Shown: positions 44,626 through 53,356 of the stretch, piece by piece
How the letters are laid out: each line of letters begins with the position of its first letter
How positions within the stretch are numbered: the stretch's first letter is position 1
Notes under the pieces: model-generated
Seen by the model: only the letters and a program-made list of their open reading frames with translations
The model's database searches: none
What the model was told of the DNA's origin: nothing
Program-made: the position numbers and the translations under genes
NCBI RefSeq assembly: GCF_014638005.1
Contig: NZ_BMFG01000009.1
Span: forward strand, 60,444 to 124,443
Source of the DNA: Flavobacterium orientale
GTDB taxonomy: Bacteria; Bacteroidota; Bacteroidia; Flavobacteriales; Flavobacteriaceae
DNA: 64,000 nucleotides
Reading direction: 5' to 3'

Positions 44626-46002
44626 ATGTTAAATCTTATCATTTTTCTTTTTATAATTGGATATCTATCAATTACTCTAGAACATCCTTTTAAGTTAGAC
44701 AAAACGGTTCCTTCATTATTAATGGCAGGTGTCATTTGGGCACTTTTAGCCTTTGGTTTTAACCAAGGTTGGCTTTCTGTTATTGATGAATACAGCAATG
44801 TTTACAACATCAATAATGGAGATGAAAAAGCACAGTTGTATGGGTTTTCAAAAAATTTAATGCATCACTTCGGCAAAACTGCTGAAATTCTTATTTTCTT
44901 GATTGGAGCAATGACTATTGTTGAAATTATTGATTTACATCGTGGTTTTGACGTTATTAAAAGTAGAATAACAACAACCAATAAAGTTCGATTATTATGG
45001 ACATTAGGACTTGTTGCGTTTATTTTATCTGCTGTAATTGATAACCTTACTGCTACAATCGTATTAATAACATTATTACGAAAATTAGTTCCTGTAAAAG
45101 AATACAGAATTTGGTTTGCATCCATGATAGTTATTGCAGCAAATGCCGGTGGTGCATGGTCGCCAATTGGAGATGTAACCACTACAATGCTTTGGATCGC
45201 AAATAAAGTAACCGCTGTTGGTCTTTCAGAATATGTTATAGTTCCTTCAATTTTATGTTTTGTAGTACCTTTTTTCTTTGCCTCTCGTTTGAAAGCATTC
45301 CAAGGAGAAACACCAAGAAAACATTATGCCGTAGATACAGAATCCGAACGATTATTGAGCAGTAAAACTATGCTTTATATTGGGCTTGGTGCTATAATTT
45401 TTGTACCGATATTCAAAATGATAACAGGATTACCGCCTTATCTGGGCATGATGTTCAGTTTAGGATTCGTTTGGTTATTCTCCGAATACATAAAACCTTA
45501 TGAAGGATTTAATAAAAAAGACAAACAACACTACTCAGGTCATAAAGCACTTTCAAAAATTGAATTTTCAAGTATTCTTTTCTTTTTTGGAATTTTAATG
45601 GCTGTTGCTGCTCTTGAAAGCATGGTGTTTGGTAAAATTAATGGAGAAGAAATCGGAACATTAGGCTATGCTGCAGAAAGTTTATCGAGAGCAATTCCAA
45701 ATTTAGATGTGGTAGTTATCCTTTTAGGAATTTTATCGTCAATTATCGACAACGTACCATTAGTTGCTGCTTCAATGGGAATGTATGATTATGAAGTTGA
45801 CCACGTAATTTGGCATTTTATTGCTTATTGTGCCGGTACCGGAGGTAGTTTACTTATCATAGGTTCTGCCGCTGGTGTTGCAGCCATGGGAATGGAACGT
45901 ATTGATTTTATTTGGTATTTAAAAAGAATCACTTGGCTAGCTTTTATCGGGTTCATGTCAGGAGCAATATGTTTCTTATTTATTGAACATTTTATTCGTT
46001 AA
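44626..46002 (+). CDS. nhaD: Sodium:proton antiporter NhaD
   Basis: A 458-aa inner-membrane Na+/H+ antiporter with about 11 helices. NhaD/arsB-fold motifs are VIDNLTATIVLITLLRKL and, in the second half, SSIIDNVPLVAASMGMY and GTGGSLLIIGSAAGVAAMGM. It expels Na+ using the proton gradient. It lies 7 bases after the dehydrogenase and 54 bases before exbB on the same strand. Confidence 0.95.
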   Translation: MLNLIIFLFIIGYLSITLEHPFKLDKTVPSLLMAGVIWALLAFGFNQGWLSVIDEYSNVYNINNGDEKAQLYGFSKNLMHHFGKTAEILIFLIGAMTIVEIIDLHRGFDVIKSRITTTNKVRLLWTLGLVAFILSAVIDNLTATIVLITLLRKLVPVKEYRIWFASMIVIAANAGGAWSPIGDVTTTMLWIANKVTAVGLSEYVIVPSILCFVVPFFFASRLKAFQGETPRKHYAVDTESERLLSSKTMLYIGLGAIIFVPIFKMITGLPPYLGMMFSLGFVWLFSEYIKPYEGFNKKDKQHYSGHKALSKIEFSSILFFFGILMAVAALESMVFGKINGEEIGTLGYAAESLSRAIPNLDVVVILLGILSSIIDNVPLVAASMGMYDYEVDHVIWHFIAYCAGTGGSLLIIGSAAGVAAMGMERIDFIWYLKRITWLAFIGFMSGAICFLFIEHFIR

Positions 46003-46056
46003 ACAATTTATAATCCTATCTTAGCGTTATCAAACTAACTTTAAATTAAACATTCT

Positions 46057-46749
46057 ATGCAACCAGACAGTTTAGCTGTAGCACAACAGAATTTATTAGA
46101 CCAAGAACCCGTTCAAAAAACGCTTTCAATTTGGGAATTAATCAATAGTGGTGGCATTGGTGGTCAAATTATTATTGCCACTTTAGCCATTTTATTATTT
46201 GCGGCTTTATATCTTTATTTTGAAAGAATTATGGCTATAAATAAAGCTTCAAAAATTGATTCCAGTTTCATGAATAACATTAAGATGAATATCATGGGAG
46301 GCAAATTAGATGCTGCTAAAATGCTTTGTGCCCAAACCAATTCTCCCGTTGCTAGATTAATTGAAAAAGGAATTTCAAGAATTGGAAAACCTCTTGAAGA
46401 TATCAATACGGCTATTGAAAATGCGGGTAAATTAGAAATATATAAATTAGAAAAAAACGTCAGCGTTCTTGCAACAATTGCCGGAGCCGCACCAATGATT
46501 GGATTTCTAGGAACTGTAATTGGAATGATTCTTGCTTTCCATGAAATGGCAAACGGTGGCGGTCAAATTGAAGTGAAAGCTTTGGCTGGCGGTATTCAAA
46601 CTGCAATGACCACAACTGTAGCCGGATTGGTAGTTGGTATTATTGCTTATATGGGATACAACCACGTAGTTGTAAAAACAGACAAAGTGGTACATCAAAT
46701 GGAAGCCAATGCAACCGATTTTCTAGATTTATTAAACGAACCATCGTAA
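46057..46749 (+). CDS. exbB: MotA/TolQ/ExbB proton-channel protein
   Basis: A 230-aa inner-membrane channel subunit of an ExbB-ExbD-TonB complex that energises outer-membrane transport. Three helices (about 32-52, 130-152, 178-198) with the conserved APMIGFLGTVIGMI and TAMTTTVAGLVVGII motifs. Its start is 54 bases after nhaD and 4 bases separate it from exbD. Confidence 0.95.
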   Translation: MQPDSLAVAQQNLLDQEPVQKTLSIWELINSGGIGGQIIIATLAILLFAALYLYFERIMAINKASKIDSSFMNNIKMNIMGGKLDAAKMLCAQTNSPVARLIEKGISRIGKPLEDINTAIENAGKLEIYKLEKNVSVLATIAGAAPMIGFLGTVIGMILAFHEMANGGGQIEVKALAGGIQTAMTTTVAGLVVGIIAYMGYNHVVVKTDKVVHQMEANATDFLDLLNEPS

Positions 46750-46753
46750 AGCT

Positions 46754-47146
46754 ATGAACTTTAGAGGAAGAAATAAAGTTACACCTGAATTTAGCATGTC
46801 ATCCATGACGGATATTGTATTTCTATTGCTGATATTTTTCATGCTAACTTCAACCATGGTTACAACAAATGCTCTTGATTTAGTTTTACCTAAAGCAAAA
46901 GGAATTACAGCAAAAAATCAAAATATTTCAGTTAGTATATCTAAAGATTTGAATTATTTTATAGATAAAACACAAATACAGGAAACCGATTTAGAACAAC
47001 AAATTTTATCATATTTTGCTACAAAAGACGATAAATCTCTAATATTACGTGTTGAAGAAGGTGTGCCAATTGAAAAAGCGGTAAACATCTTGGATATCGC
47101 CAACAGAAATCAAATCAAAGTGGTTTTAGCCGTTAGACCTAAATAA
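46754..47146 (+). CDS. exbD: ExbD/TolR family biopolymer transporter
   Basis: A 130-aa single-pass protein. The helix at about 17-37 holds the protonatable Asp in SMTDIVFLLLIFFM, and the periplasmic domain is short. It partners with the exbB and tonB genes on either side (4-9 base spacing). Confidence 0.94.
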   Translation: MNFRGRNKVTPEFSMSSMTDIVFLLLIFFMLTSTMVTTNALDLVLPKAKGITAKNQNISVSISKDLNYFIDKTQIQETDLEQQILSYFATKDDKSLILRVEEGVPIEKAVNILDIANRNQIKVVLAVRPK

Positions 47147-47155
47147 TTTACACTT

Positions 47156-47959
47156 ATGAAATATTTAGAAACAGAAGAAGAAAAAAAATCATTTGCAATT
47201 ACGGCAACGATTATGGCTATGCTTTTAATTCTATTTCTGTATTTAGGTTTGCCTTTTATGGATCCGCCACCTGATAATGGTATTGCCATAAATTTTGGAA
47301 ATACTGATTTTGGTTCAGGAAATGTGAACACCACAGAAACAGTTAATGCATCTCCACAACCAACGCAAAGCACCGCTCAACCTACCCCAACTAAAGAAGA
47401 CGTACTTACACAAGACGATATTGATGCGGCAGTCATAAAAGAAACAAAAGTGGTTAAACCAGTTAAAGAAGTTAAAGAAGAGGCTCCTAAAAAAGTGGAA
47501 ACGCCCAAACAACCTTCAAAAACAACCACAGATGCATTGTCCAATTTATTAAACGGACCAAAACAAGATGGTAAAACTAATGAAGGTGACGGCACTTCAA
47601 CTCAAGCAGGAAATCAAGGAAAGTTAGACGGAAGTATTTACTCAAATAGTTATTACGGAAGCGGAAAAGGAACCGGAACAGGAAGCGGTGCTTGGGGATT
47701 AAATGGCAGACGTCTAGCTAGTCCCGGTGCTGTAAAAGCAGAATGTAATGACGAAGGAACTGTTGTAGTAGAGGTAAAAGTGAACAAAAATGGAGGTGTG
47801 ACCAATGCTAAATTTACTCCAAGTGGATCAAACACTACCAGTAAATGTTTACAAGATGCCGCCATTAAATCGGCATATAAATACAAATGGAACGATGATT
47901 CTAATGCTCCGGATAACCAAATTGGGTTTATCGTATTTAATTTTAGAAACGGAGAATAA
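47156..47959 (+). CDS. TonB-like energy transducer
   Basis: A 267-aa protein with an N-terminal basic segment and one helix (16-36), then a Pro/Lys/Thr/Glu-rich spacer (about 60-160) and a C-terminal TonB-like domain (about 185-267; VVVEVKVNKNGGV...). It should carry energy from ExbBD to TonB-dependent receptors such as SusC-type transporters. The C-terminus reads KWNDDSNAPDNQIGFIVFNF. Last gene of the cluster; a terminator follows. Confidence 0.85.
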   Translation: MKYLETEEEKKSFAITATIMAMLLILFLYLGLPFMDPPPDNGIAINFGNTDFGSGNVNTTETVNASPQPTQSTAQPTPTKEDVLTQDDIDAAVIKETKVVKPVKEVKEEAPKKVETPKQPSKTTTDALSNLLNGPKQDGKTNEGDGTSTQAGNQGKLDGSIYSNSYYGSGKGTGTGSGAWGLNGRRLASPGAVKAECNDEGTVVVEVKVNKNGGVTNAKFTPSGSNTTSKCLQDAAIKSAYKYKWNDDSNAPDNQIGFIVFNFRNGE

Positions 47960-47979
47960 AAAACAAAATTTATATAGTT

Positions 47980-48009
47980 AAACCTCACTTTTGTGGGGTT
48001 TATTTTTTT
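47980..48009 (+). terminator. Terminator after the tonB-like gene
   Basis: AAACCTCAC pairs with GTGGGGTTT (one wobble) around a T4 loop, followed by TATTTTTTT. It separates the exbB-exbD-tonB cluster from folC. Confidence 0.85.
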
Positions 48010-48017
48010 AAAATAAA

Positions 48018-49238
48018 ATGACATATAAAGAAACTACAACTTGGATGTTTGCTCAACTGCCGATGTATCAAAATCAAGGAGCATCAGCATATAAACCTAA
48101 TTTAGACAACACAATTGCATTAGCCAACTATTTAAATAATCCTGAAAAAAGCATAAAATGTATTCATGTAGCAGGAACCAACGGCAAAGGCTCTACATCA
48201 TCAATGTTGGCTTCAATACTACAAGAATCAGGATATAAAGTAGGACTATATACTTCACCCCATTTAAAAGATTTTAGAGAGCGAATAAAAATAAACGGAG
48301 TAGAAATTACAGAAGAATATGTTGTTGATTTTATAACCAAAAACAAATCATTTTTTGAAAAACAACAACTTAGCTTTTTTGAAATGACTGTTGGACTAGC
48401 ATTTTCATACTTCAAAGAAAATAAAATTGATATCGCAATCATTGAAGTTGGCATGGGTGGCAGACTTGATTCCACAAATATTATAACACCTTTAGTTTCA
48501 GTAATCACATCAATCGGACTTGACCATACACAGTTTTTAGGCAATACCTTGACATCAATTGCTACTGAAAAAGCAGGCATAATAAAAGAAAAGATTCCTG
48601 TTGTTATTGGTTCCTTTTCAAACGAAACAAAGATTGTATTTGATAAAATTGCTGAAGAAAAAAATGCACCAATATATTATGCCACTGATGTAATTACTAA
48701 AACATATCTATCCGACTTAAAAGGATATTATCAAGAGAGCAATCAAAAAACAGTTTTGCAAACTTTAAAAATTCTTACCACAGTTAGCGAATTTAAAATC
48801 TCTGAAAACAATATAAAAAAAGGGCTTTTAAATGTTGTGAAAAACACTGGTCTGAAAGGAAGATGGCAACAAATTGAATCAAATCCAAAAACAATTTGTG
48901 ATACGGCTCATAACAAACAAGGGTTGGAAATAGTCATGAAACAAATTCAAGATGAAAAATTTGACAAATTACATTTTGTTTTAGGCTTTGTAAACGATAA
49001 AAATCTTGATGAAATTTTACCATTATTCCCTAAAAAAGCTAAATATTACTTTTCAAAACCAAATAATTTAAGAGCTCTTGAAATTTCAAAACTTCAAGAA
49101 AAAGCTAATGATTTTGGACTTAACAGTAAAGTATTCAATTCTATTACAGAAGCTTATGAAAATGCTAGACAAAATGCTGAAAAATCAGACTTCATCTATG
49201 TTGGAGGAAGCACTTTTGTTGTTGCAGAAATTTTGTAA
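48018..49238 (+). CDS. folC: Folylpolyglutamate synthase / dihydrofolate synthase
   Basis: A 406-aa Mur-ligase-fold enzyme adding glutamate to folates (and often to dihydropteroate). The P-loop is GTNGKGST; EVGMGGRLDSTN is a FolC signature and LDHTQFLGNT contains the metal-binding His. The C-terminal glutamate-ligase domain starts near residue 290 (DTAHNKQGLE). Start ATG is 9 bases after the upstream terminator. Confidence 0.95.
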   Translation: MTYKETTTWMFAQLPMYQNQGASAYKPNLDNTIALANYLNNPEKSIKCIHVAGTNGKGSTSSMLASILQESGYKVGLYTSPHLKDFRERIKINGVEITEEYVVDFITKNKSFFEKQQLSFFEMTVGLAFSYFKENKIDIAIIEVGMGGRLDSTNIITPLVSVITSIGLDHTQFLGNTLTSIATEKAGIIKEKIPVVIGSFSNETKIVFDKIAEEKNAPIYYATDVITKTYLSDLKGYYQESNQKTVLQTLKILTTVSEFKISENNIKKGLLNVVKNTGLKGRWQQIESNPKTICDTAHNKQGLEIVMKQIQDEKFDKLHFVLGFVNDKNLDEILPLFPKKAKYYFSKPNNLRALEISKLQEKANDFGLNSKVFNSITEAYENARQNAEKSDFIYVGGSTFVVAEIL

Positions 49239-49254
49239 CTTTTTTACTTTTTTA

Positions 49255-49285
49255 TTTGCAGATACCAAAAACTGTGCTATATTTG
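49255..49285 (+). promoter_or_regulatory. Predicted promoter of tRNA-Val
   Basis: TTTG (49255-49258), a 19-bp spacer and TATATTTG (49278-49285) match the Bacteroidota promoter. The tRNA begins 23 bases later. Confidence 0.7.
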
Positions 49286-49307
49286 CACTCGCAATCAAGC
49301 ACTAATC

Positions 49308-49385
49308 GGGCGATTAGCTCAGCTGGTTCAGAGCACCTCGTTTACACCGAGGGGGTCGGGGGTTCGAACCCCTCATCGCCCACCA
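49308..49385 (+). tRNA. tRNA-Val (anticodon TAC)
   Basis: A complete cloverleaf: acceptor GGGCGAT / ATCGCCC, anticodon stem CCTCG / CGAGG with a 7-nt loop whose anticodon TAC lies at 49343-49345, and T arm with GGTTCGAACC. CCA is encoded (49383-49385). It decodes GUA and probably other valine codons. Confidence 0.96.
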
Positions 49386-49387
49386 AA

Positions 49388-49418
49388 AACTCCTTAAGCA
49401 ATTAGGGAGTTTTTTTTT
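49388..49418 (+). terminator. Terminator of tRNA-Val
   Basis: ACTCCTTAA pairs with TTAGGGAGT (one wobble) around a GCAA loop, followed by a T run, immediately after the tRNA. Confidence 0.88.
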
Positions 49419-49474
49419 ATTTAAAAATCAGCTATAATCATAGACAACAAAAAACGCTAAAAAATCATACTCCA

Positions 49475-50062
49475 ATGAATACAATATTAAATCGAAATAT
49501 CTACCTGATTAAAGAACATGTAGGAATGTTCAAAGCATCAAACAATTTTGACATATTTAATCCAGAGAATGGCTCACAATTAATGACTTGCAGAGAGCCG
49601 AATCTGGGCTTTTTTACAAAACTATTTCGATTTACTGAGTACAAAAGAATGACCCCTTTTCAAGTTATAATTTCAGATAATCAAGGAAAGAAAATAATAT
49701 CTGTTAAAAGAGGTTTTACCGTATTTCGATCTGATGTTGAAATTTTTGATGAAAATGACAAACTAATTGGTGTATTCAAACAAAAGTTTTTTTCTTTTGG
49801 AGGTAAATTTGAAATTCATGACGCAAATGATCGTCATCTTTGTACGCTTCAAGGAAAATGGACCGGCTGGGATTTTAAATTTAGCAAAGCAAATAAAGAA
49901 CTTGCTCATGTTTCAAAAAAATGGGCCGGAATAGGAAAAGAATTCTTCACAAGTGCAGATAATTATGTATTAGAAATATTCAGTCATGTTCCGCAAGATG
50001 ACGCTATTCGTCCACTAATTTTAGCTTCTGTAATGTGTATTGATATGGTTTTTAAAGAGTAA
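49475..50062 (+). CDS. Phospholipid scramblase / LURP-one-like protein
   Basis: A 195-aa protein with the beta-rich scramblase/LURP outline: it opens NRNIYLIKEHVGMFKASN, has repeated strand pairs (FDIFNPENGSQLMTCREP; VEIFDENDKLIGVFKQKF; GGKFEIHDANDRHLCTLQG) and ends in a hydrophobic helix (IRPLILASVMCIDMVF). Bacterial members have no established role; eukaryotic scramblases move lipids. It is flanked by the tRNA and the convergent murF, with no operon partner. Confidence 0.75.
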   Translation: MNTILNRNIYLIKEHVGMFKASNNFDIFNPENGSQLMTCREPNLGFFTKLFRFTEYKRMTPFQVIISDNQGKKIISVKRGFTVFRSDVEIFDENDKLIGVFKQKFFSFGGKFEIHDANDRHLCTLQGKWTGWDFKFSKANKELAHVSKKWAGIGKEFFTSADNYVLEIFSHVPQDDAIRPLILASVMCIDMVFKE

Positions 50063-50122
50063 ATAGTAAAAGATAATCTTGCGTAAGATCTATATCTCTC
50101 GACGAAATATTATAATTTTTCA

Positions 50123-51412
50123 TTAAAGATAATTCAATACTCTTTCTAAAGCCATCCCTCTTGAACCTTTAATAAGCAACAAACTATTTGAAATTTCTTT
50201 TGTTTCAAAATCAATTTTAAATTCTTCAAATGACTTATAAAAACTAAAGTTAACATCAACGACTTTATTGGCATAAAATTCATTACCCACAAAATAACAA
50301 TGCAAATTAGCTTTGCTTGATTTTATATAACTCACAATCATTTTATGTTCATGTAAGCTTTCTCCTCCCAGTTCAAACATATCACCTAAAATCATTATTT
50401 TATTTGCTTTATCTAATTGAATAAAGTTCTTTATTGCTACTTCCATACTACTTGGATTGGCATTATAGGCATCTAAAATAATTTGATTTGTATTTTTAAA
50501 AAGAATCTGCGAACGATTATTCTCGGGAAAATAACTAGAAATTGCATCCCGAGAAATTTCTATTGAAACACCAAAATACTTTCCAATTGTTATTGCTGCA
50601 ATGATATTTGATGCATTATAAATACCAATCAAATTAGATTTTATCAAAATAGAATCAATTGTTATAGTAGCAAACGGATTTGCAACTATATCTGAAGCAA
50701 AAACAAATGCATCAGTAATATTAGAACTAAACGATATGCTATTTTTAAAAGCTATTGTTTTTTCATTTTGAATTGGATCATCTAGATTTACAACTACTTT
50801 TTTATCATGTTGAAACAAATAATCATACATTTCTGATTTGCCTTTGATGACACCTTCTACTCCGCCAAATCCTTCTAAGTGAGCTTTGCCAAAATTTGTA
50901 ATATAGCCATAATCAGGTTTTGCTAATTCACATAAAAATGCAATTTCCTTTTGATGATTAGCTCCCATTTCAACAATTCCAATTTCGGTCTCTTTATCAA
51001 AAGACAATAATGTCAACGGAACCCCTATATGATTATTTAAATTACCAACAGTAGCTTTTGTTTTGAATTTTTTAGACAAAACAGCAAAAATCAATTCTTT
51101 TGTAGTTGTTTTACCATTACTTCCGGTCAGAGCAATTATTGGAAGCTTTAGATAATCTCTATGAAAAGTGGCCAAGTTTTGTAACGTCTCCAAACAATTG
51201 TCAACTAAAATTGTTCTTTCATCAATGTAAAAGTCTTTTTCGTCAATTACAACATACTTTGCTCCTTTTTCTAAAGCTTCTTTCGCAAAAGTATTTGCAT
51301 TGAAATTCTCTCCTTTTAAAGCTACAAAAAATGAATTTTTTTCAATTTTTCTGGTATCGATAGAAACAGAGCTCGTTGATAAAAACAGGGTGTGAATTTG
51401 TTCTATTTTCAT
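50123..51412 (-). CDS. murF: UDP-N-acetylmuramoyl-tripeptide--D-alanyl-D-alanine ligase
   Basis: Adds D-Ala-D-Ala to UDP-MurNAc-tripeptide, the last cytoplasmic step of the peptidoglycan precursor. The P-loop is LTGSNGKTTTKE, GIVEMGANHQKEI is the central signature, and DAYNANPSSMEVA the C-terminal domain motif. 429 aa. A terminator (51426-51455) lies between the gldJ stop and its start, so murF is probably transcribed separately. Confidence 0.96.
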   Translation of the reverse strand: MKIEQIHTLFLSTSSVSIDTRKIEKNSFFVALKGENFNANTFAKEALEKGAKYVVIDEKDFYIDERTILVDNCLETLQNLATFHRDYLKLPIIALTGSNGKTTTKELIFAVLSKKFKTKATVGNLNNHIGVPLTLLSFDKETEIGIVEMGANHQKEIAFLCELAKPDYGYITNFGKAHLEGFGGVEGVIKGKSEMYDYLFQHDKKVVVNLDDPIQNEKTIAFKNSISFSSNITDAFVFASDIVANPFATITIDSILIKSNLIGIYNASNIIAAITIGKYFGVSIEISRDAISSYFPENNRSQILFKNTNQIILDAYNANPSSMEVAIKNFIQLDKANKIMILGDMFELGGESLHEHKMIVSYIKSSKANLHCYFVGNEFYANKVVDVNFSFYKSFEEFKIDFETKEISNSLLLIKGSRGMALERVLNYL

Positions 51413-51425
51413 AAAATTGTAAAAA

Positions 51426-51455
51426 ACAAAAAGCCCTTAAAATAGGGCTTTTTGT
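51426..51455 (-). terminator. Terminator of gldJ
   Basis: A perfect 12-bp stem (ACAAAAAGCCCT / AGGGCTTTTTGT) with a 6-nt loop lies 17 bases after the gldJ stop. Confidence 0.88.
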
Positions 51456-51472
51456 AATAATATATTAATTTT

Positions 51473-53152
51473 TTACTTACTATTAGGTTTCCCTCTTGAA
51501 GTTTTCTTTGTTGTTTTTGGACCAACTTTTGACATTGCACATCTGAATCCAATATCATCTGTTGCCATATCTTGTGGAAAGAATCTTCTTTGTGATGGAT
51601 CTAACCAATAGGCTCTATCTCTCCAAGATCCACCTTTATAAACTCTAACGTTGTCATCAATTAAAGTAGTTCTTTTTGAAGAGCGGTCATATTTTCTTGT
51701 CATAACCCCTAAACTATCAACTGAAACATTATGTTGAGGAGAATCATACATTTTTTTCTCGTTCTTTCCTCCTTCTTCATCATCTTCTGAGTTTCCAAAA
51801 TCGAAATAACGAGTTGATTGTTTATCCCCATCTCTATAATTTCTGTTGTCACTCTTATCAAAGTTTTGTCTTAAATAAGTTTCTTGCTCATCAACAGGTA
51901 CTTGTGCAATTTGACCAGGGAAATTTCTAGCAATGATTTTTCCATTTGCCAAAGTATCATAAGTAATGTTATCACCCGTAACAACTTCAACTTTACCGTC
52001 TTCACCAATTTTATTTTTAGTGTAAACGTTACCTCTGAAATAGTTAAAATCATTTGCTTCATCATCAACAATAGGACGATACACATCGGCAACCCATTCG
52101 TTAACATTTCCTGCCATGTCATATAAACCAAAATCATTTGGAGGATATGATTTTACAATTTGTGTAATATCTGCACCATCGTCAGACCAACCGGCAATTC
52201 CGCCGTAGTCACCTTTTCCTTGTTTAAAGTTAGCCAATTGATCACCTCTAACTTGACGTTTCCCTGATCTTGTGTAACTTCCTGACCACGGATATTTTTT
52301 CTGACCTTGGTACAAATTATATTCTCTGTTTCCAACATTTGCAACAGCAGCATATTCCCACTCTGCTTCGGTTGGAAGTCTGTATTCAGCATACATTAAT
52401 CCTGAACTTCTTTGAGCATATAAATTGATACTGTCTTTTGATTTTCCTCTTCTACCTTTTAATACTATCTCTTCGTCTCCTCCAAAAGCTTTTGTTGGAG
52501 CATTGATGTAAGTTTCTGTACTAAATGTTTTCTCTCCTGAAACATCTGTTAATTTGGCATCTCTTTTAAGGTAGCCTTCTTTTTCAAGAACAACTTCATT
52601 AACACGATCAGTTCTCCATTTACAAAACTCTACAGCTTGAATCCAATTAACTCCAACTACTGGATATTCTGCATAAGCAGGATGTCTAAGGTAGTTGTTA
52701 GTCATAGTCTCGTTATATCCTAATCTGTTTCTCCAAACTAGGGTATCCGGACAAGCTCCTACGTAGATGTTTTTGTAATTTTCTTCTGTTGGTGGAAAAA
52801 CTCGTTTTAACCAATCTAAGTATTCTAGATACATAACATTAGTTACCTCCGATTCATCCATGTAAAACGATTGCACGTGTTGTTGATTTGGGGTGTTGTT
52901 CCAATCGTGCATTACATCATCCTGAACTCTACCCATGGTAAATGTTCCTCCTTCAATAGCAATCAAACCGGGACCGGCAGGTTGTTGTTTGTAGTTAGAA
53001 GCATACTGAAAACCCCCTTTTTTATCGTTGATTTTCCAACCGGTAGCAGTTGATGTGTTCTTAGAACTTGACTTTTTGCTACAACTAGCAAAACCAAACA
53101 TTATTATCAATGATAATATAAGTTTAATAGTCATTAATTTGTTTACTTTCAT
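51473..53152 (-). CDS. gldJ: Gliding motility lipoprotein GldJ
   Basis: A 559-aa outer-membrane-associated lipoprotein needed for T9SS function and gliding in flavobacteria. The lipobox is GFASC with the lipidated Cys at residue 24. The body is the formylglycine-generating-enzyme-like (sulfatase-modifying) fold seen in GldJ/GldK: ESEVTNVMYLEYLDW, GVNWIQAVEFCKWRT, RLPTEAEWEYAA, NVNEWVADVYRP and GGSWRDRAYWLD. Residues equivalent to the catalytic cysteines are not evident, as usual for GldJ. It diverges from porU-porV, the arrangement I know from Flavobacterium. Confidence 0.94.
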   Translation of the reverse strand: MKVNKLMTIKLILSLIIMFGFASCSKKSSSKNTSTATGWKINDKKGGFQYASNYKQQPAGPGLIAIEGGTFTMGRVQDDVMHDWNNTPNQQHVQSFYMDESEVTNVMYLEYLDWLKRVFPPTEENYKNIYVGACPDTLVWRNRLGYNETMTNNYLRHPAYAEYPVVGVNWIQAVEFCKWRTDRVNEVVLEKEGYLKRDAKLTDVSGEKTFSTETYINAPTKAFGGDEEIVLKGRRGKSKDSINLYAQRSSGLMYAEYRLPTEAEWEYAAVANVGNREYNLYQGQKKYPWSGSYTRSGKRQVRGDQLANFKQGKGDYGGIAGWSDDGADITQIVKSYPPNDFGLYDMAGNVNEWVADVYRPIVDDEANDFNYFRGNVYTKNKIGEDGKVEVVTGDNITYDTLANGKIIARNFPGQIAQVPVDEQETYLRQNFDKSDNRNYRDGDKQSTRYFDFGNSEDDEEGGKNEKKMYDSPQHNVSVDSLGVMTRKYDRSSKRTTLIDDNVRVYKGGSWRDRAYWLDPSQRRFFPQDMATDDIGFRCAMSKVGPKTTKKTSRGKPNSK

Positions 53153-53289
53153 ACTTTAAGTAGGTAATAAATTTAGTGCCGCAATATAGTAATTAACCTT
53201 TAAACTACAAGTCAAAATCAAATAATTTGACAGAATTGTTAATTTTTGTTAATTAACTGAATATCCATAACGATACATTATATTGTTTA

Positions 53290-53320
53290 TTGTATAAATT
53301 AAAACTATTTTATAGGTTTG
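53290..53320 (+). promoter_or_regulatory. Predicted promoter of porU
   Basis: TTG (53290-53292), a 20-bp spacer and TAGGTTTG (53313-53320) match the Bacteroidota pattern, 36 bases before the porU ATG. The rest of the 204-bp divergent region toward gldJ shows no comparable minus-strand pair. Confidence 0.55.
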
Positions 53321-53356
53321 ATACTATTTATTTTTAACTTGCGTTATCAATCACGT

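Noticed and set aside
48164..48580. 138-residue minus-strand open frame within folC
   Set aside because: It shadows the FolC P-loop region, with no homology features or plausible promoter.
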